A stretch of 64,000 bases of DNA from JALZAI01 sp038212215 (GTDB lineage: Bacteria; Actinomycetota; Actinomycetes; Mycobacteriales; Jatrophihabitantaceae): positions 26,948 to 90,947 of the forward strand of contig JBBQUT010000016.1 in NCBI GenBank assembly GCA_038212215.1, in the 5' to 3' direction. Each line of letters opens with the position of its first letter. Positions within the stretch are counted from its first letter, which is position 1. The notes beneath the pieces were generated by a model. The model was not told the origin of the DNA. It ran no database searches and worked only from the letters and a program-made list of their open reading frames with translations. This document shows positions 36,658 to 45,135 of the stretch, one piece after another. The position numbers and the translations under genes were made by a program.

Positions 36658-37128
36658 TCAGCCACCCGGCGCGAAGTCCTCCGGCGAGATCGTGTCCAGG
36701 AACTCCCGAAACTTCTCGACCTCGTTCTCCTGCTCGTCCGGGATTTCGATGCCGCCCGCTTCCAGCACGGCATCGCTGCCAAGAATCTCGACCTGGCAGC
36801 GCAGCGCCAGTGCAATCGCGTCCGAGGGCCGCGCGCTGACCGTCACGCCACCGCTGAAGCGAAGCTCGGCGTAGTAGGTGTCCTCGCGCATCTCAGTGAT
36901 GTGGACCGCTTCGAGGCGGGCGCCGAGGCCGGTGATCATGTCCTTCATCAGGTCGTGGGTCAGCGGGCGCGCCGCCTGCACACCCTGCTGCTGGAATGCG
37001 ATCGCGGACGCCTCGGCCGCGCCGATCCAGATCGGCAGGTAACGGACACCGTCTTCTTCCCGGAGCAACACGACCGGATTGTTTGCGGGCAATTCCACCC
37101 GCACCCCGACTACCCGCATGGGATGCAC
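36658..37128 (-). CDS. Bifunctional nuclease family protein (DUF151)
   Basis: The protein of 156 residues (RVVGVRVELPANNPVVLLRE at the N-terminus, YLPIWIGAAEASAIAF, RPLTHDLMKDMITGLGA, ARPSDAIALALRC) is a member of the DUF151/bifunctional nuclease family, known in M. tuberculosis as Rv1829. GTG 37128 is preferred over ATG 37119 because GGAGG lies five bases upstream of it. The enzymatic activity of actinobacterial members is not established. It lies between two MerR-type genes in conserved order. Confidence 0.88.
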   Translation of the reverse strand: MHPMRVVGVRVELPANNPVVLLREEDGVRYLPIWIGAAEASAIAFQQQGVQAARPLTHDLMKDMITGLGARLEAVHITEMREDTYYAELRFSGGVTVSARPSDAIALALRCQVEILGSDAVLEAGGIEIPDEQENEVEKFREFLDTISPEDFAPGG

Positions 37129-37210
37129 GAATACCTCCGCCCGCAGCGCCAACCGACCTCGATCGAGTGACCACGACGCTACACGCCCGAGCGCCCCCGC
37201 ACCGACGCGA

Positions 37211-37975
37211 TTAGGACCCGCCGACGACCTCGCGGAGGCCAATCTGCACGAGCGCGGCATGCAGGCGAACCGACAGTGCGGCGAGCTCACGGACCGTCTC
37301 CTCGGCGCGGACCTTGGCCTCGCTGCTGCGCTGGCGTGACATCGGTCCGACGACCTGTGAAAACAACCCGACCTCACGCTCGGCCGCGGTGCGGAATGCC
37401 CGCAGGTGTCGACCTTCCAACCCGAACTTAGCGAGCTCCGCGACGATCTTGCCCACCGCCAGCGCGTCGTCGTCGTAGTGCCCGCCGGGCTTCTTGCTGA
37501 TCAGCCCGAACTGCTCGAGCTCGATGAGTTGATCGGGCCGCAAGCCCGCCGCGTTGAGCAGTTCCTCGCGAGACAGTCGCATCGCCGCCGGCGAAGGGCG
37601 GAAGTGCCCGGCGGTCGGCGCGTTGTCCTGGATCGCGGCGATGGCCACATGCGGCACGCGCGGGCTCGCGGTCGACGGCGAGCCCGGCGCAGGAAGCCCG
37701 CGGTCGATCGTGTCGAGCTGTTCCTTGATCACCTTCAGCGGCAGGTAGTGATCGCGTTGCTGGGCCAGGACATAGCGCAAGCGGGAGACGTCGGCCGCCG
37801 AGAACTTGCGGTACCCCGACGGGGTGCGCTCGGGACGGATGAGGCCGGCGTCCTCGAGGAAGCGGATCTTGCTGATGGTGAGGTCCGGGAAGTCGGCGCG
37901 CAGGTGCGAGAGCACGTCGCCGATCGTGAGCGCCGCAGCGCCGACCCCCGCTCCCGTGCGCGACGCCGCCGTCAC
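37211..37975 (-). CDS. ftsR: MerR-family cell-division regulator FtsR
   Basis: The 254-residue protein has a MerR-type winged helix (LTIGDVLSHLRADFPDLTISK, then FLEDAGLIRPERTPSGYRKF) and a long C-terminal half with a second DNA-binding-like module (RLSREELLNAAGLRPDQL). It corresponds to Rv1828 and to FtsR of Corynebacterium glutamicum, an activator of ftsZ. Its ATG overlaps the stop of garA by four bases, so the two are translated together. Confidence 0.88.
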   Translation of the reverse strand: MTAASRTGAGVGAAALTIGDVLSHLRADFPDLTISKIRFLEDAGLIRPERTPSGYRKFSAADVSRLRYVLAQQRDHYLPLKVIKEQLDTIDRGLPAPGSPSTASPRVPHVAIAAIQDNAPTAGHFRPSPAAMRLSREELLNAAGLRPDQLIELEQFGLISKKPGGHYDDDALAVGKIVAELAKFGLEGRHLRAFRTAAEREVGLFSQVVGPMSRQRSSEAKVRAEETVRELAALSVRLHAALVQIGLREVVGGS

Positions 37976-38490
37976 GCGGAGGTCCCGATGCCGGCGCGGA
38001 CGGCGGCGGTCAGGTACACGAGGCGGAACTTCCCGATCTGCACCTCGTCGCCGCCAGACAGCGATGCCGCGTCGATCGGCTCCCGGTTGACATAGGTGCC
38101 GTTGAGCGAACCCACATCGTGGACGGTGTAGCCGCTGCCCTCGCGGCGGAACTCGGCATGTCGGCGGGACACCGTCACATCGTCCAAGAAAATGTCGCTG
38201 TCGGGATGGCGACCCGCCGTAGTGACCTGCTGATCGAGCAGGAATCGGCTGCCGGCATTCGGACCCCGCTTGACCACCAGCAGCGCCGAGCCGGGCGCGA
38301 GCGCGTCGACGGCCCCTTGATGCGCCTCGGTGGAAAAGTCGCCGTCGCCCTCGGGCAGGCTTCCTGTCGTGGTGATGGTGCGGGTCACGTCCACACCGGC
38401 GCCGGCGGACGTCGCAGGCAAGGCGGCTCCGCAGCTGGCGCAGTAGCGGCTGCCGGAAGGGTTTTCAGTGCCACACGCGGTACAGAACAC
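37972..38490 (-). CDS. garA: GarA-type FHA-domain protein with N-terminal zinc ribbon
   Basis: GarA is an FHA regulator that inhibits 2-oxoglutarate dehydrogenase and controls glutamate metabolism, depending on phosphorylation by PknB/PknG. GTG 38490 starts a zinc ribbon (FCTACG and YCASCG), followed by a Thr-rich stretch (TRTITTTGS) in the place of the phosphorylated GarA threonines, then the FHA domain (AGRHPDSDIFLDDVTVSRRH, DVGSLNGTYVN). 172 residues is longer than mycobacterial GarA because of the ribbon. A purine-rich GAAGGGCGAGG precedes the GTG. Confidence 0.9.
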   Translation of the reverse strand: MFCTACGTENPSGSRYCASCGAALPATSAGAGVDVTRTITTTGSLPEGDGDFSTEAHQGAVDALAPGSALLVVKRGPNAGSRFLLDQQVTTAGRHPDSDIFLDDVTVSRRHAEFRREGSGYTVHDVGSLNGTYVNREPIDAASLSGGDEVQIGKFRLVYLTAAVRAGIGTSA

Positions 38491-38687
38491 TCGCCTCGCC
38501 CTTCGAAGTGGGAATGGAGTCTGGAAAGACACTGTCGGGGGCGGAAAACGCCGGCGGCGTCTCACCCGACCCGTACAGCGGATTGTTACGTCTCGGTTGG
38601 CAGAGCCTAGGCCCGTCGCGACACGAGGGTCAATCGACAGTGGAGGCTGAGCCCTGAACGCAGGCTGTCACCCTTCAGCCAGGCCCC

Positions 38688-39074
38688 TCAGCCGGCCAAG
38701 GTCGCGTAGGTTGCCCCGTCGACGAGCACGCTGAGATCGGCGTCGTCGGCCAGCTCCATCTCGAAGATCCAACCCGCGCCGTACGGGTCAGAGTTGATCA
38801 GCTCGGGCTGCTCGTCCAGCGTCTCGTTGTGCGCGGTGACGGTGCCCGTCAGCGGCGCGAACACGTCCGAGACGCTCTTGGTCGATTCGACCTCACCGCA
38901 CGCGCCGCCCGCGCTCAGGCTGGCGCCCACCTCGGGCAAAGACACATAGACGACGTCGCCTAGCGCCTCCTGGGCGAAGTCGGTGATCCCGATGCGCACG
39001 ATCGGAGAGCCGTTGCTCATCCGGACCCATTCGTGCTCGGCGGTGTACTTCAGATCGTCGGGAATGTCGGACAT
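38688..39074 (-). CDS. gcvH: Glycine cleavage system H protein
   Basis: GcvH is the lipoyl carrier of the glycine cleavage system. The 128-residue protein has the lipoylation lysine in GEVESTKSVSDVFAP and the conserved start LKYTAEHEWVR. It sits upstream of garA, with 197 bp between. The leader of about 280 bases upstream contains no gene and includes a hairpin followed by five T residues on the minus strand, which may be an attenuator. Confidence 0.96.
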   Translation of the reverse strand: MSDIPDDLKYTAEHEWVRMSNGSPIVRIGITDFAQEALGDVVYVSLPEVGASLSAGGACGEVESTKSVSDVFAPLTGTVTAHNETLDEQPELINSDPYGAGWIFEMELADDADLSVLVDGATYATLAG

Positions 39075-39207
39075 CGGGCGCTGCCCCTCTCGGAGGTTCG
39101 ATCGGCGCGCCGTCCGCGGCGCGTGCAGTTTGCAGTGTCGGCGCCGTTCGCGGCGACCCGTCAGGTCGTGGCTGAAGCGACCTTACCGACCGGCCTTGCC
39201 ACTCGCG

Positions 39208-39229
39208 AAAAAGGTGCCCGGGCAACACC
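39208..39229 (-). terminator. Hairpin plus T-run in the gcvH leader
   Basis: On the minus strand GGTGTTGCCCGGGCACC (39229-39213) forms a six-bp stem (two G-U pairs) directly followed by TTTTT (39212-39208). It looks like an intrinsic terminator about 135 bases before gcvH. It could end stray transcription or act as an attenuator; no known aptamer is recognisable upstream of it. Confidence 0.4.
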
Positions 39230-39354
39230 AGGTCTCGCGCCCTTCGGCGCTTACATCGCCGTCGACAACCGGTAGTGCCAGGTGTGGTTCTGGTCGCATT
39301 CGAAATGCGGGCTTGTGACCTCAATTGGGTGAATATGTGGTATCCGGAGTGATC

Positions 39355-39972
39355 ATGGGCGCGCTGGCGGCGGCGGCGATACCGGATGAGTCTTCGGTGG
39401 GCTTGCGCCGGAGTTGGACGTCGCGGCACAGCTGGGCGGCTGCCGCGGTGGCGTTGACGCTCGCGGGGATGCTGGGTTCGGCGGTGGCGGCGAGTGCGGT
39501 GAGCCGCGGCGATGCCAGCCAGTCGATCAAGGCTTTCGAGCGCTCGTCGACTGATGTCGCCTCGACGCTGCAGTTGGCGATCCAGCATGAGGACGATCTG
39601 GTGATCAACGCGGGCGCGTTCGTGACCAGCAACCCGACCGGGTCGCAGGCCGGCTTCGCACGGTGGGCCACCTCGGCGCGGGTGCTCGCGCGCTACCCCG
39701 AGCTCTACAGCATGGCTGTGCTGGTGATCGTGCCGGCAGCACGGCTTCCCGGCTTCGCAGCGGCGCTTGCCAGAACACTCGGAGGGCGCCCCACGCTCAG
39801 GATCGTGCCACCTGGTGCCCGCCCGTTCTATTGCCTGCCCGATCGAGATCTGGCCGGCGTCGACGTGCGGCAGAAGCCAGTCTTCGATCCGTGCGCAAGC
39901 GACGGCGGGCTTTTGCACGCGCGCGATCTTGCGCTCAGGGTGTACAACCCCCGTCCTAGGGGTAGTCAGTGA
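39355..39972 (+). pseudogene. Truncated CHASE-type sensor protein
   Basis: ATG 39355 (GGAG five bases upstream) starts a 205-residue product with one transmembrane helix at about 25-48 and an extracytoplasmic CHASE-like region (STLQLAIQHEDDLVINAGAFV, then FARWATSARVLARYPEL). In complete homologues this domain is followed by a second helix and a GGDEF or histidine-kinase output domain. Here the sequence degenerates after RDLALRVYN and a stop occurs at 39972, overlapping the tail of the DUF881 gene. It is probably a remnant that lost its signalling half; a free-standing sensor is less likely. Confidence 0.6.
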
Positions 39973-40691
39973 CCGGCCGGAATGAGGTACTTGGGAATCG
40001 GTAACGGCCGCGTCGCGGTGATCGACACCACGTGCTGCTCGCGCACCGTGAGAGTGCCGCCGGCAGCGCGAACCGTGGCCGCCACGCCGCCGGGGATGTT
40101 GAGCGCGGTGTCGAGTGTCTTGGCTTCGCCGATCGCGAGGACACGGTACGGCGCGGTGAGGGGGGTGCCATCGACAGCGAGCGTGCCTCCCTGCGTCGTG
40201 AACGCGGAGTTGGTGGAGATACGGACGGCCCCGAACTGGATCGCCTCCGCGCCCGCGCCGCGCAATTCCTCGATCACGTCGAGCAGATCCTCAGCAGACA
40301 GTTTGCGGTCCGGATCCGCGATGGTGACAGCGACACCCGGGCCGGCGGCGGGCAGCGTGCCGAGCAGGACGCCGAGCGCCTTCGCGTCGTCCTGCGCCTG
40401 CTGCCGCGCGACAGCCGAGCGGTTGCCGCTGTCCTGAAGCTGGCGCAAGGTCTGCTCGAGGTCGGCGATCTGCTGGCGCAACCGGTCCGCGCGCGCATTC
40501 TGGTCGTCCAGGATGCCGACCAGATCGTTCTCGCGCAGGTTGGCAAGGTTGTCCGAACCGGAGTTCGCCCGGACCTGCACCGCGATCGCGAAGCCGAGCA
40601 GTGCGAGAAGAGCGATGGCGATGACGCTCGCCGCAGCGCGAATGCTGCGGGTGGCAGGCGGTCGTTCGCGTGTCAAGCTTCGCTCACGCAT
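39966..40691 (-). CDS. DUF881 family membrane-anchored protein (Rv1825-like)
   Basis: The 241-residue protein has a basic N-terminus, one helix (SVIAIALLALLGFAIAVQV), a coiled coil and a DUF881 domain (GPGVAVTIADPDR, LRGAGAEAIQFGAVRIS, APYRVLAIGEAKTLDTAL). ATG 40691 overlaps the end of sbp by eight bases. DUF881 proteins occur next to sbp and pgsA in most actinobacteria and are thought to act at the cell envelope; no biochemical function is established. Confidence 0.88.
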   Translation of the reverse strand: MRERSLTRERPPATRSIRAAASVIAIALLALLGFAIAVQVRANSGSDNLANLRENDLVGILDDQNARADRLRQQIADLEQTLRQLQDSGNRSAVARQQAQDDAKALGVLLGTLPAAGPGVAVTIADPDRKLSAEDLLDVIEELRGAGAEAIQFGAVRISTNSAFTTQGGTLAVDGTPLTAPYRVLAIGEAKTLDTALNIPGGVAATVRAAGGTLTVREQHVVSITATRPLPIPKYLIPAGH

Positions 40692-41016
40692 GAAACAACC
40701 GTCGACGGATGGCGGCAGCGTTACCGAAGATGCGGATCCCGAGCACGACCACCACGGCAGTCGACAGCTGGCTGCCGACGCCGAGCTTGTCGCCCAGGTA
40801 GACGATGAGCGCCGCCACCAGGACGTTGGACACGAAGGACACCACGAAGACCTTCGCATCGAACATGGCGTCCAGCCGGGCCCGTACCCCGCCGAACACG
40901 GCGTCCAAGGCAGCGACGACCGCGATGGGCAGGTACGGCTCCAGCCAGGTCGGGACCGTTGGGCGCAGCAACAGCCCGGCCACGATGCCGGCGACCAGCG
41001 CCAGCGCGGCGATCAT
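40684..41016 (-). CDS. sbp: Small basic membrane protein Sbp (DUF1290)
   Basis: The 110-residue protein has four hydrophobic helices and the conserved stretch LPIAVVAALDAVFGGVRARL. It corresponds to Rv1824 and to Bacillus Sbp. It starts with ATG 41016 overlapping the stop of the upstream DUF881 gene (ATGA) and ends inside the start of the next DUF881 gene, so three genes are coupled. Function is unknown; the location beside cell-division genes in other phyla is noted. Confidence 0.9.
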   Translation of the reverse strand: MIAALALVAGIVAGLLLRPTVPTWLEPYLPIAVVAALDAVFGGVRARLDAMFDAKVFVVSFVSNVLVAALIVYLGDKLGVGSQLSTAVVVVLGIRIFGNAAAIRRRLFHA

Positions 41017-41870
41017 CGGCCGCGCCGGGGCGGCACCCGCGCGTAGCGCAGCGCCGTGCCAGGGCTGGCGGGAACGCTGAGCCGGGACTGCTCGTGGAAG
41101 TTGAAACCGATCCCGCGCGCTCCGGACAGCGTCTGGTAGCGGCTGGCGATGTCGCTCGAGGCGAACCCGGTAGCCAGCCCGTCGGCGTTGCCGAGCGCGG
41201 AGATCCGGTACGGCGAGGAGATCGGCTGAAAGTCGACTAGCACCGCGTCACCGGCGAAGCGCACCGCCGAGGTCGGGGTGAGCCGGACGTCGTTCACTGC
41301 CACCGCCTCGGCACCGTCGGCCCAGAGCTCATTGACGACGCTGCGCACATCACGATCGGTGAGGATATGTCCCGCACCGATCCCGACGCTGCCGCCGCGC
41401 CCAGGCAGGCTGCTCGCCGACGTGGCCGGCGCTTCGGCCAGCGTCACTTCCAGCCCGGGCCCGGACGCCCCGAGCTGGCCGGCCAGCAGTTGCTCGCGAT
41501 CGAGCACAACGGACTTCACACCGAGCGTCCGATCGCGCAACGCATTGAGCGACGACGTCAGCTGTTGGGCCCGTGTCGCAAGATCGCCCGCGCTGGTCTC
41601 GGCGGAGCGCACGCGCGACACGAGGTCGTCGTGGACCTTGGCCGCCTCGGGTGCGCCCCGGTTGGTGTGCACGTAGGCGACGGCGAGCAGAAACCCGGCG
41701 ACGGCGCAGCCGAGCGCAACGATCGGCCGGTCGTACCACCTGCGCGCCGCGCGTCCGCCGCGGCGCTGAGCCGCGGCCAGGTAAGCCGGATCGCGGGGGT
41801 CCATGACGAGGTCGACGAGCAGTTGGGTCGGGTGCGGATGCACCCCCGAATCCCCAGGTCCGGAGCTCAC
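41013..41870 (-). CDS. DUF881 family protein (Rv1823-like)
   Basis: GTG 41870 overlaps the stop of pgsA as GTGA and gives 285 residues: a short cytoplasmic part with HPTQLLVDLVMDPRDPAYL, a helix (IVALGCAVAGFLLAVAYV), a coiled coil and the DUF881 domain (GPGLEVTLAEAPA, VVNELWADGAEAVAVNDVR, SSPYRISALGNADGLATGF). The conserved N-terminal box is why this start was chosen. It is the longer of two paralogues flanking sbp. Confidence 0.88.
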   Translation of the reverse strand: MSSGPGDSGVHPHPTQLLVDLVMDPRDPAYLAAAQRRGGRAARRWYDRPIVALGCAVAGFLLAVAYVHTNRGAPEAAKVHDDLVSRVRSAETSAGDLATRAQQLTSSLNALRDRTLGVKSVVLDREQLLAGQLGASGPGLEVTLAEAPATSASSLPGRGGSVGIGAGHILTDRDVRSVVNELWADGAEAVAVNDVRLTPTSAVRFAGDAVLVDFQPISSPYRISALGNADGLATGFASSDIASRYQTLSGARGIGFNFHEQSRLSVPASPGTALRYARVPPRRGR

Positions 41871-42475
41871 GGGGCTCTGACCGGGGCCTGCCGGACCAGG
41901 TGCGCCGCCTGACGCAGGTACACAATCCCGGCCCACAGGTAGAGTCCGGTGCCCCAGATCGTGAACCCCCAAGCGGCCGGACGGGCGACGTCGGCCACCG
42001 AAAAACCAGGACCGTCGTGCGCGCCGATCAGCAGCAGCGGGAACGCATAAAGCAGGCAGAAAGTCGCCGCCTTGCCCAGATAATGGACGGTATACGGACC
42101 GTACCCGTGCCGGCGCAGCACCAGCAGCGAGGCGCTCAGGACGAGGTCGCGCCCGACGATCACTGCGGCCAGCCACAGCGGGATGATGTCGCGTAACACC
42201 AGTCCGAGCAGGGTGGCCAGAATGTAGAGCCGGTCTGCTGCCGGGTCGAGCATCGCGCCGAGTTCGCTTTGCTGGTTCAGCCGCCGCGCCAGCACGCCGT
42301 CGAGCCAGTCGGTGAACCCGGACAGCATCAACACGGCGAGCGCCCAGCCGTCGGCGTGCGGGCCGAGCAACAGCCACAGGAACAGCGGCACGCCGAGCAG
42401 GCGCAGCACGCTGAGGGCGTTCGGGATCGTAGCGATCTTCGTGCTCGCCTGCCCGGCCGCAGGGGTAGCCGTCAC
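41867..42475 (-). CDS. pgsA: CDP-alcohol phosphatidyltransferase (PgsA-like)
   Basis: The 202-residue integral membrane enzyme has the CDP-alcohol motif DGxxARRxxxxSxxGxxxDxxxD visible as DWLDGVLARRLNQQSELG and AMLDPAADRLYI, and about five helices. The homologue in the same synteny is Rv1822 (pgsA2), so phosphatidylglycerophosphate or cardiolipin-type synthesis is likely. GTG 42475 with GGGAGG six bases upstream is the start. The frame stays open upstream, but that part is the tRNA-Pro gene. Confidence 0.9.
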   Translation of the reverse strand: MTATPAAGQASTKIATIPNALSVLRLLGVPLFLWLLLGPHADGWALAVLMLSGFTDWLDGVLARRLNQQSELGAMLDPAADRLYILATLLGLVLRDIIPLWLAAVIVGRDLVLSASLLVLRRHGYGPYTVHYLGKAATFCLLYAFPLLLIGAHDGPGFSVADVARPAAWGFTIWGTGLYLWAGIVYLRQAAHLVRQAPVRAP

Positions 42476-42500
42476 GCGTGCCTCCCCGGGCTCCGACCTG

Positions 42501-42574
<74 letters not shown>

Positions 42575-42627
42575 GTCGTGCGATGGTGCGCCGCAACCCT
42601 ATCGCAGGCCCGCTGCGCGTCCTGCCC

Positions 42628-43950
42628 TCAGTCGCGCGTCGCGCCGCGTTTCTCCCGCACCCGCACCGAGATCTCGATCGGCGTACCCGTGAACTCGAAG
42701 TCCTCGCGCAGCCGGCGCTCGATGAAGCGCCGGTAGCCGGCCTCCAGAAACCCGGTGGTGAACAGCACGAATCGCGGCGGGCGGATGTCGGCCTGGGTGG
42801 CGAACAGCACGCGGGGCGCCTTGCCGCCGCGCGGTGGCGGCGGCGTCATCGCGACGACCTCGGTCAGCCATGAGTTCAGCCGGCCGGTGGAGATGCGCCG
42901 GTCCCACGAGCTGAGGCTGATGCGCAACTGCGCCGCCAGCTTCTCGACCGCGCGGCCGGTGCGTGCCGAGATGTTCACCCGCGGCGCCCACGCCACCCGG
43001 GCGAGGTCGCGACTGATCTCGCGCTCCAGGACCAGGCGGCGGTCCTCGTCGAGGAGGTCCCACTTGTTCAGTGCGAGGACGAGCGCCCTACCCGAGTCGA
43101 TCACCTCGCCGATCACCCGCTGGTCCTGCTCGCTGATCGGTTCGGAGGCATCCAGCAGCACGACAGCTACCTCCGCGGCCTCGATGGCCGCCGCCGTGCG
43201 CAGGCTGGCGTAGTACTCCATCCCGCTGGCCTGGTTGACTTTGCGGCGCAACCCGGCGGTGTCGACGAAGCGCCAGATCTCGCCGTCGAGCTCGAGCAGG
43301 CTGTCGACCGGATCGATGGTCGTCCCGGCCACCGAGTCAACGACCGAACGCTCCTCGCCGCTCAGCCGGTTCAGCAGGCTGGACTTGCCGACGTTGGGAC
43401 GGCCGATCAGCGCGACCCGGCGCGGACCGGCTTGCTCGTCCTCGTCCCTAGGTGCGTCGGGAAGCTCGGCAAGCACGGCGTCGAGCAGATCACCGCTGCC
43501 GCGCCCGTGCAGGCCGCTGACCGGGTACGGCTCGCCGAGGCCAAGCGACCACAATTCCGCGGCGTCGGACTCACCGCGCTCGTCGTCGATCTTCGTCACG
43601 GCGAGCAGCACCGGGCGCCCAGCACGCCGCAACGTGCGCGCGACGACCAGATCGGTCTCTGTCGCGCCAGTGCGCCCGTCCACGACGAAGAGCACCAGAT
43701 CAGCGGTGGCGACCGCGCGTTCGGCCTGCGCCGACACCATCGCCATCAGCCCGCTCGCGTCCGGCTCCCACCCGCCGGTGTCCACCAGCGTGAAGCGCCG
43801 CCCGCCCCACAACGCGTCGTAGGCGATGCGGTCGCGAGTGACGCCGGGGATGTCCTGCACCACGGCTTCCCGACGGCCGAGGATGCGATTGACCAGCGTC
43901 GACTTGCCGACATTGGGACGGCCGACCACCGCGACGACGGGTTGCGTCAT
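42628..43950 (-). CDS. der: Ribosome-assembly GTPase Der (EngA)
   Basis: Der is a tandem GTPase needed for 50S maturation. The 440-residue protein has two G domains with P-loops GRPNVGKST (about residue 10) and GRPNVGKSS (about 180), switch DTGG and DTAG boxes, NKWD in the second, and a C-terminal KH-like domain. The N-terminal actinobacterial extension fused in some species is absent. ATG 43950 overlaps the stop of cmk by four bases. Confidence 0.96.
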   Translation of the reverse strand: MTQPVVAVVGRPNVGKSTLVNRILGRREAVVQDIPGVTRDRIAYDALWGGRRFTLVDTGGWEPDASGLMAMVSAQAERAVATADLVLFVVDGRTGATETDLVVARTLRRAGRPVLLAVTKIDDERGESDAAELWSLGLGEPYPVSGLHGRGSGDLLDAVLAELPDAPRDEDEQAGPRRVALIGRPNVGKSSLLNRLSGEERSVVDSVAGTTIDPVDSLLELDGEIWRFVDTAGLRRKVNQASGMEYYASLRTAAAIEAAEVAVVLLDASEPISEQDQRVIGEVIDSGRALVLALNKWDLLDEDRRLVLEREISRDLARVAWAPRVNISARTGRAVEKLAAQLRISLSSWDRRISTGRLNSWLTEVVAMTPPPPRGGKAPRVLFATQADIRPPRFVLFTTGFLEAGYRRFIERRLREDFEFTGTPIEISVRVREKRGATRD

Positions 43951-44633
43951 GCGAAACTCTTCGCCGTCAGCGCGACGAGACGCTCGATGACGGCGTCCAC
44001 GTCGAGATCGGTCGTGTCGAGATCGACCGCGTCGTCAGCGCGGGCGAGCGGGCTGGCCGAGCGAGTGCTGTCGAGCCGGTCGCGTCGCTCGATGTCAGCG
44101 GCGACCCCGGCGACGTCCGCAAGCTGCCCGGTCTCGCCGGCGCGTCGCTCGGCACGGATTCGGGCGTGCGCCGTCAAGTACACCTTCGGCCGGGCGCCCG
44201 GCCACACCACGGTGCCGATGTCGCGCCCTTCGACGACGATCGCGCCGTCGTCGATGACCTCGCGCTGGGCGGCCACCAGCTGGGCGCGAACCGCCGCCAC
44301 GGCGGACACCGCAGACACGGCAGCGGTGACCTCGGCGGAGCGGATCTCGTCGTCCACCGGCTCGCCGTCCAGGCAAATCGACGCAGCGTTCGGATCGGTG
44401 GAGACCTCGATGCTCGCCGTCTCGACCCGGCGGGCGATGGCGACCGGGTCGTCGAGCGCCACGCCGGCGCGCAGCACGGCAAGCGTGGCGGCCCGGTACA
44501 TGGCGCCGGTGTCGAGGTAGCGCACACCCAGCCGGCGAGCCAAACCGCGGGCCACCGTCGACTTGCCGGTTCCGGACGGGCCGTCGAGGGCGACCACTCC
44601 GGCGAAATCCGAGCGGGCGGTGTTCTCGGGCAC
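43947..44633 (-). CDS. cmk: Cytidylate kinase
   Basis: Cmk phosphorylates CMP and dCMP. The 228-residue protein shows the P-loop LDGPSGTGKSTVARGLA, the NMP-binding YLDTGAMYRAATL and VVEGRDIGTVVWPGA. GTG 44633 has GGAG seven bases upstream; the longer open frame continues into intergenic sequence. Order aroH - cmk - der follows the rluB end of the chromosome-segregation cluster. The coupling to der by ATGA is conserved in actinobacteria. Confidence 0.95.
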   Translation of the reverse strand: MPENTARSDFAGVVALDGPSGTGKSTVARGLARRLGVRYLDTGAMYRAATLAVLRAGVALDDPVAIARRVETASIEVSTDPNAASICLDGEPVDDEIRSAEVTAAVSAVSAVAAVRAQLVAAQREVIDDGAIVVEGRDIGTVVWPGARPKVYLTAHARIRAERRAGETGQLADVAGVAADIERRDRLDSTRSASPLARADDAVDLDTTDLDVDAVIERLVALTAKSFA

Positions 44634-44751
44634 AGCATGTCTCCTGTCGGGACCAGTTTTGGATGGGCGGCGTCGAATTGGCACGCAGCGGGCGGCACTT
44701 CGAGGATACGGACCGCAAGGCGCTGTCCTGACCAGTTCGTTCCCGTCGTGC

Positions 44752-45114
44752 TCATTGGGGTAGATCGCGGCGCAGCGCCGCCGCACCCCGAAGGTAGGGG
44801 TGCTGCATGTCGGCGCGGGCGCGCGTGGTTTCGACGTGGGCCAGCAGGCGCAGTACCCGCGGCATCGCACCCGGGACGGCGATCTCGGTTGCACACATCA
44901 GCGGGACGTCGGTCATTCCGAGCAGCCGCGCTGCGTATGCCGGAAATTCGGCCGTCAGGTCCGGGGTCGCGGTGAACAGAATGCTGATCAGCGCGTCCTC
45001 GACGATGGCGTTGCGCTCGATGACGGCGCGCACCAGCTCGCTCGCACCGGCAAGGATCGCGTCGCGGTCGTCGCCGTCGATCTGGATGGCACCGCGGATC
45101 GCTCGAACCGCCAC
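44752..45114 (-). CDS. aroH: Chorismate mutase, AroH class
   Basis: The 120-residue protein is a monofunctional trimeric AroH-type mutase that converts chorismate to prephenate. Active-site regions are VRAIRGAIQIDGDD (first Arg), ISILFTATPDLTAEFP and PLMCATEIAVPGAMPRVLRL. It begins with GTG 45114, 21 bp after the rluB stop. M. tuberculosis lacks an AroH at this locus, where rluB is followed directly by cmk; many other actinobacteria have it. Confidence 0.93.
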   Translation of the reverse strand: MAVRAIRGAIQIDGDDRDAILAGASELVRAVIERNAIVEDALISILFTATPDLTAEFPAYAARLLGMTDVPLMCATEIAVPGAMPRVLRLLAHVETTRARADMQHPYLRGAAALRRDLPQ

Positions 45115-45135
45115 GACGGATCCCTTCTGTCTTGT

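Noticed and set aside
38491..38565. Longer N-terminus for GarA
   Set aside because: Upstream codons are Arg/Pro-rich and non-conserved, while the GTG at 38490 starts the zinc ribbon and has a purine-rich site before it.
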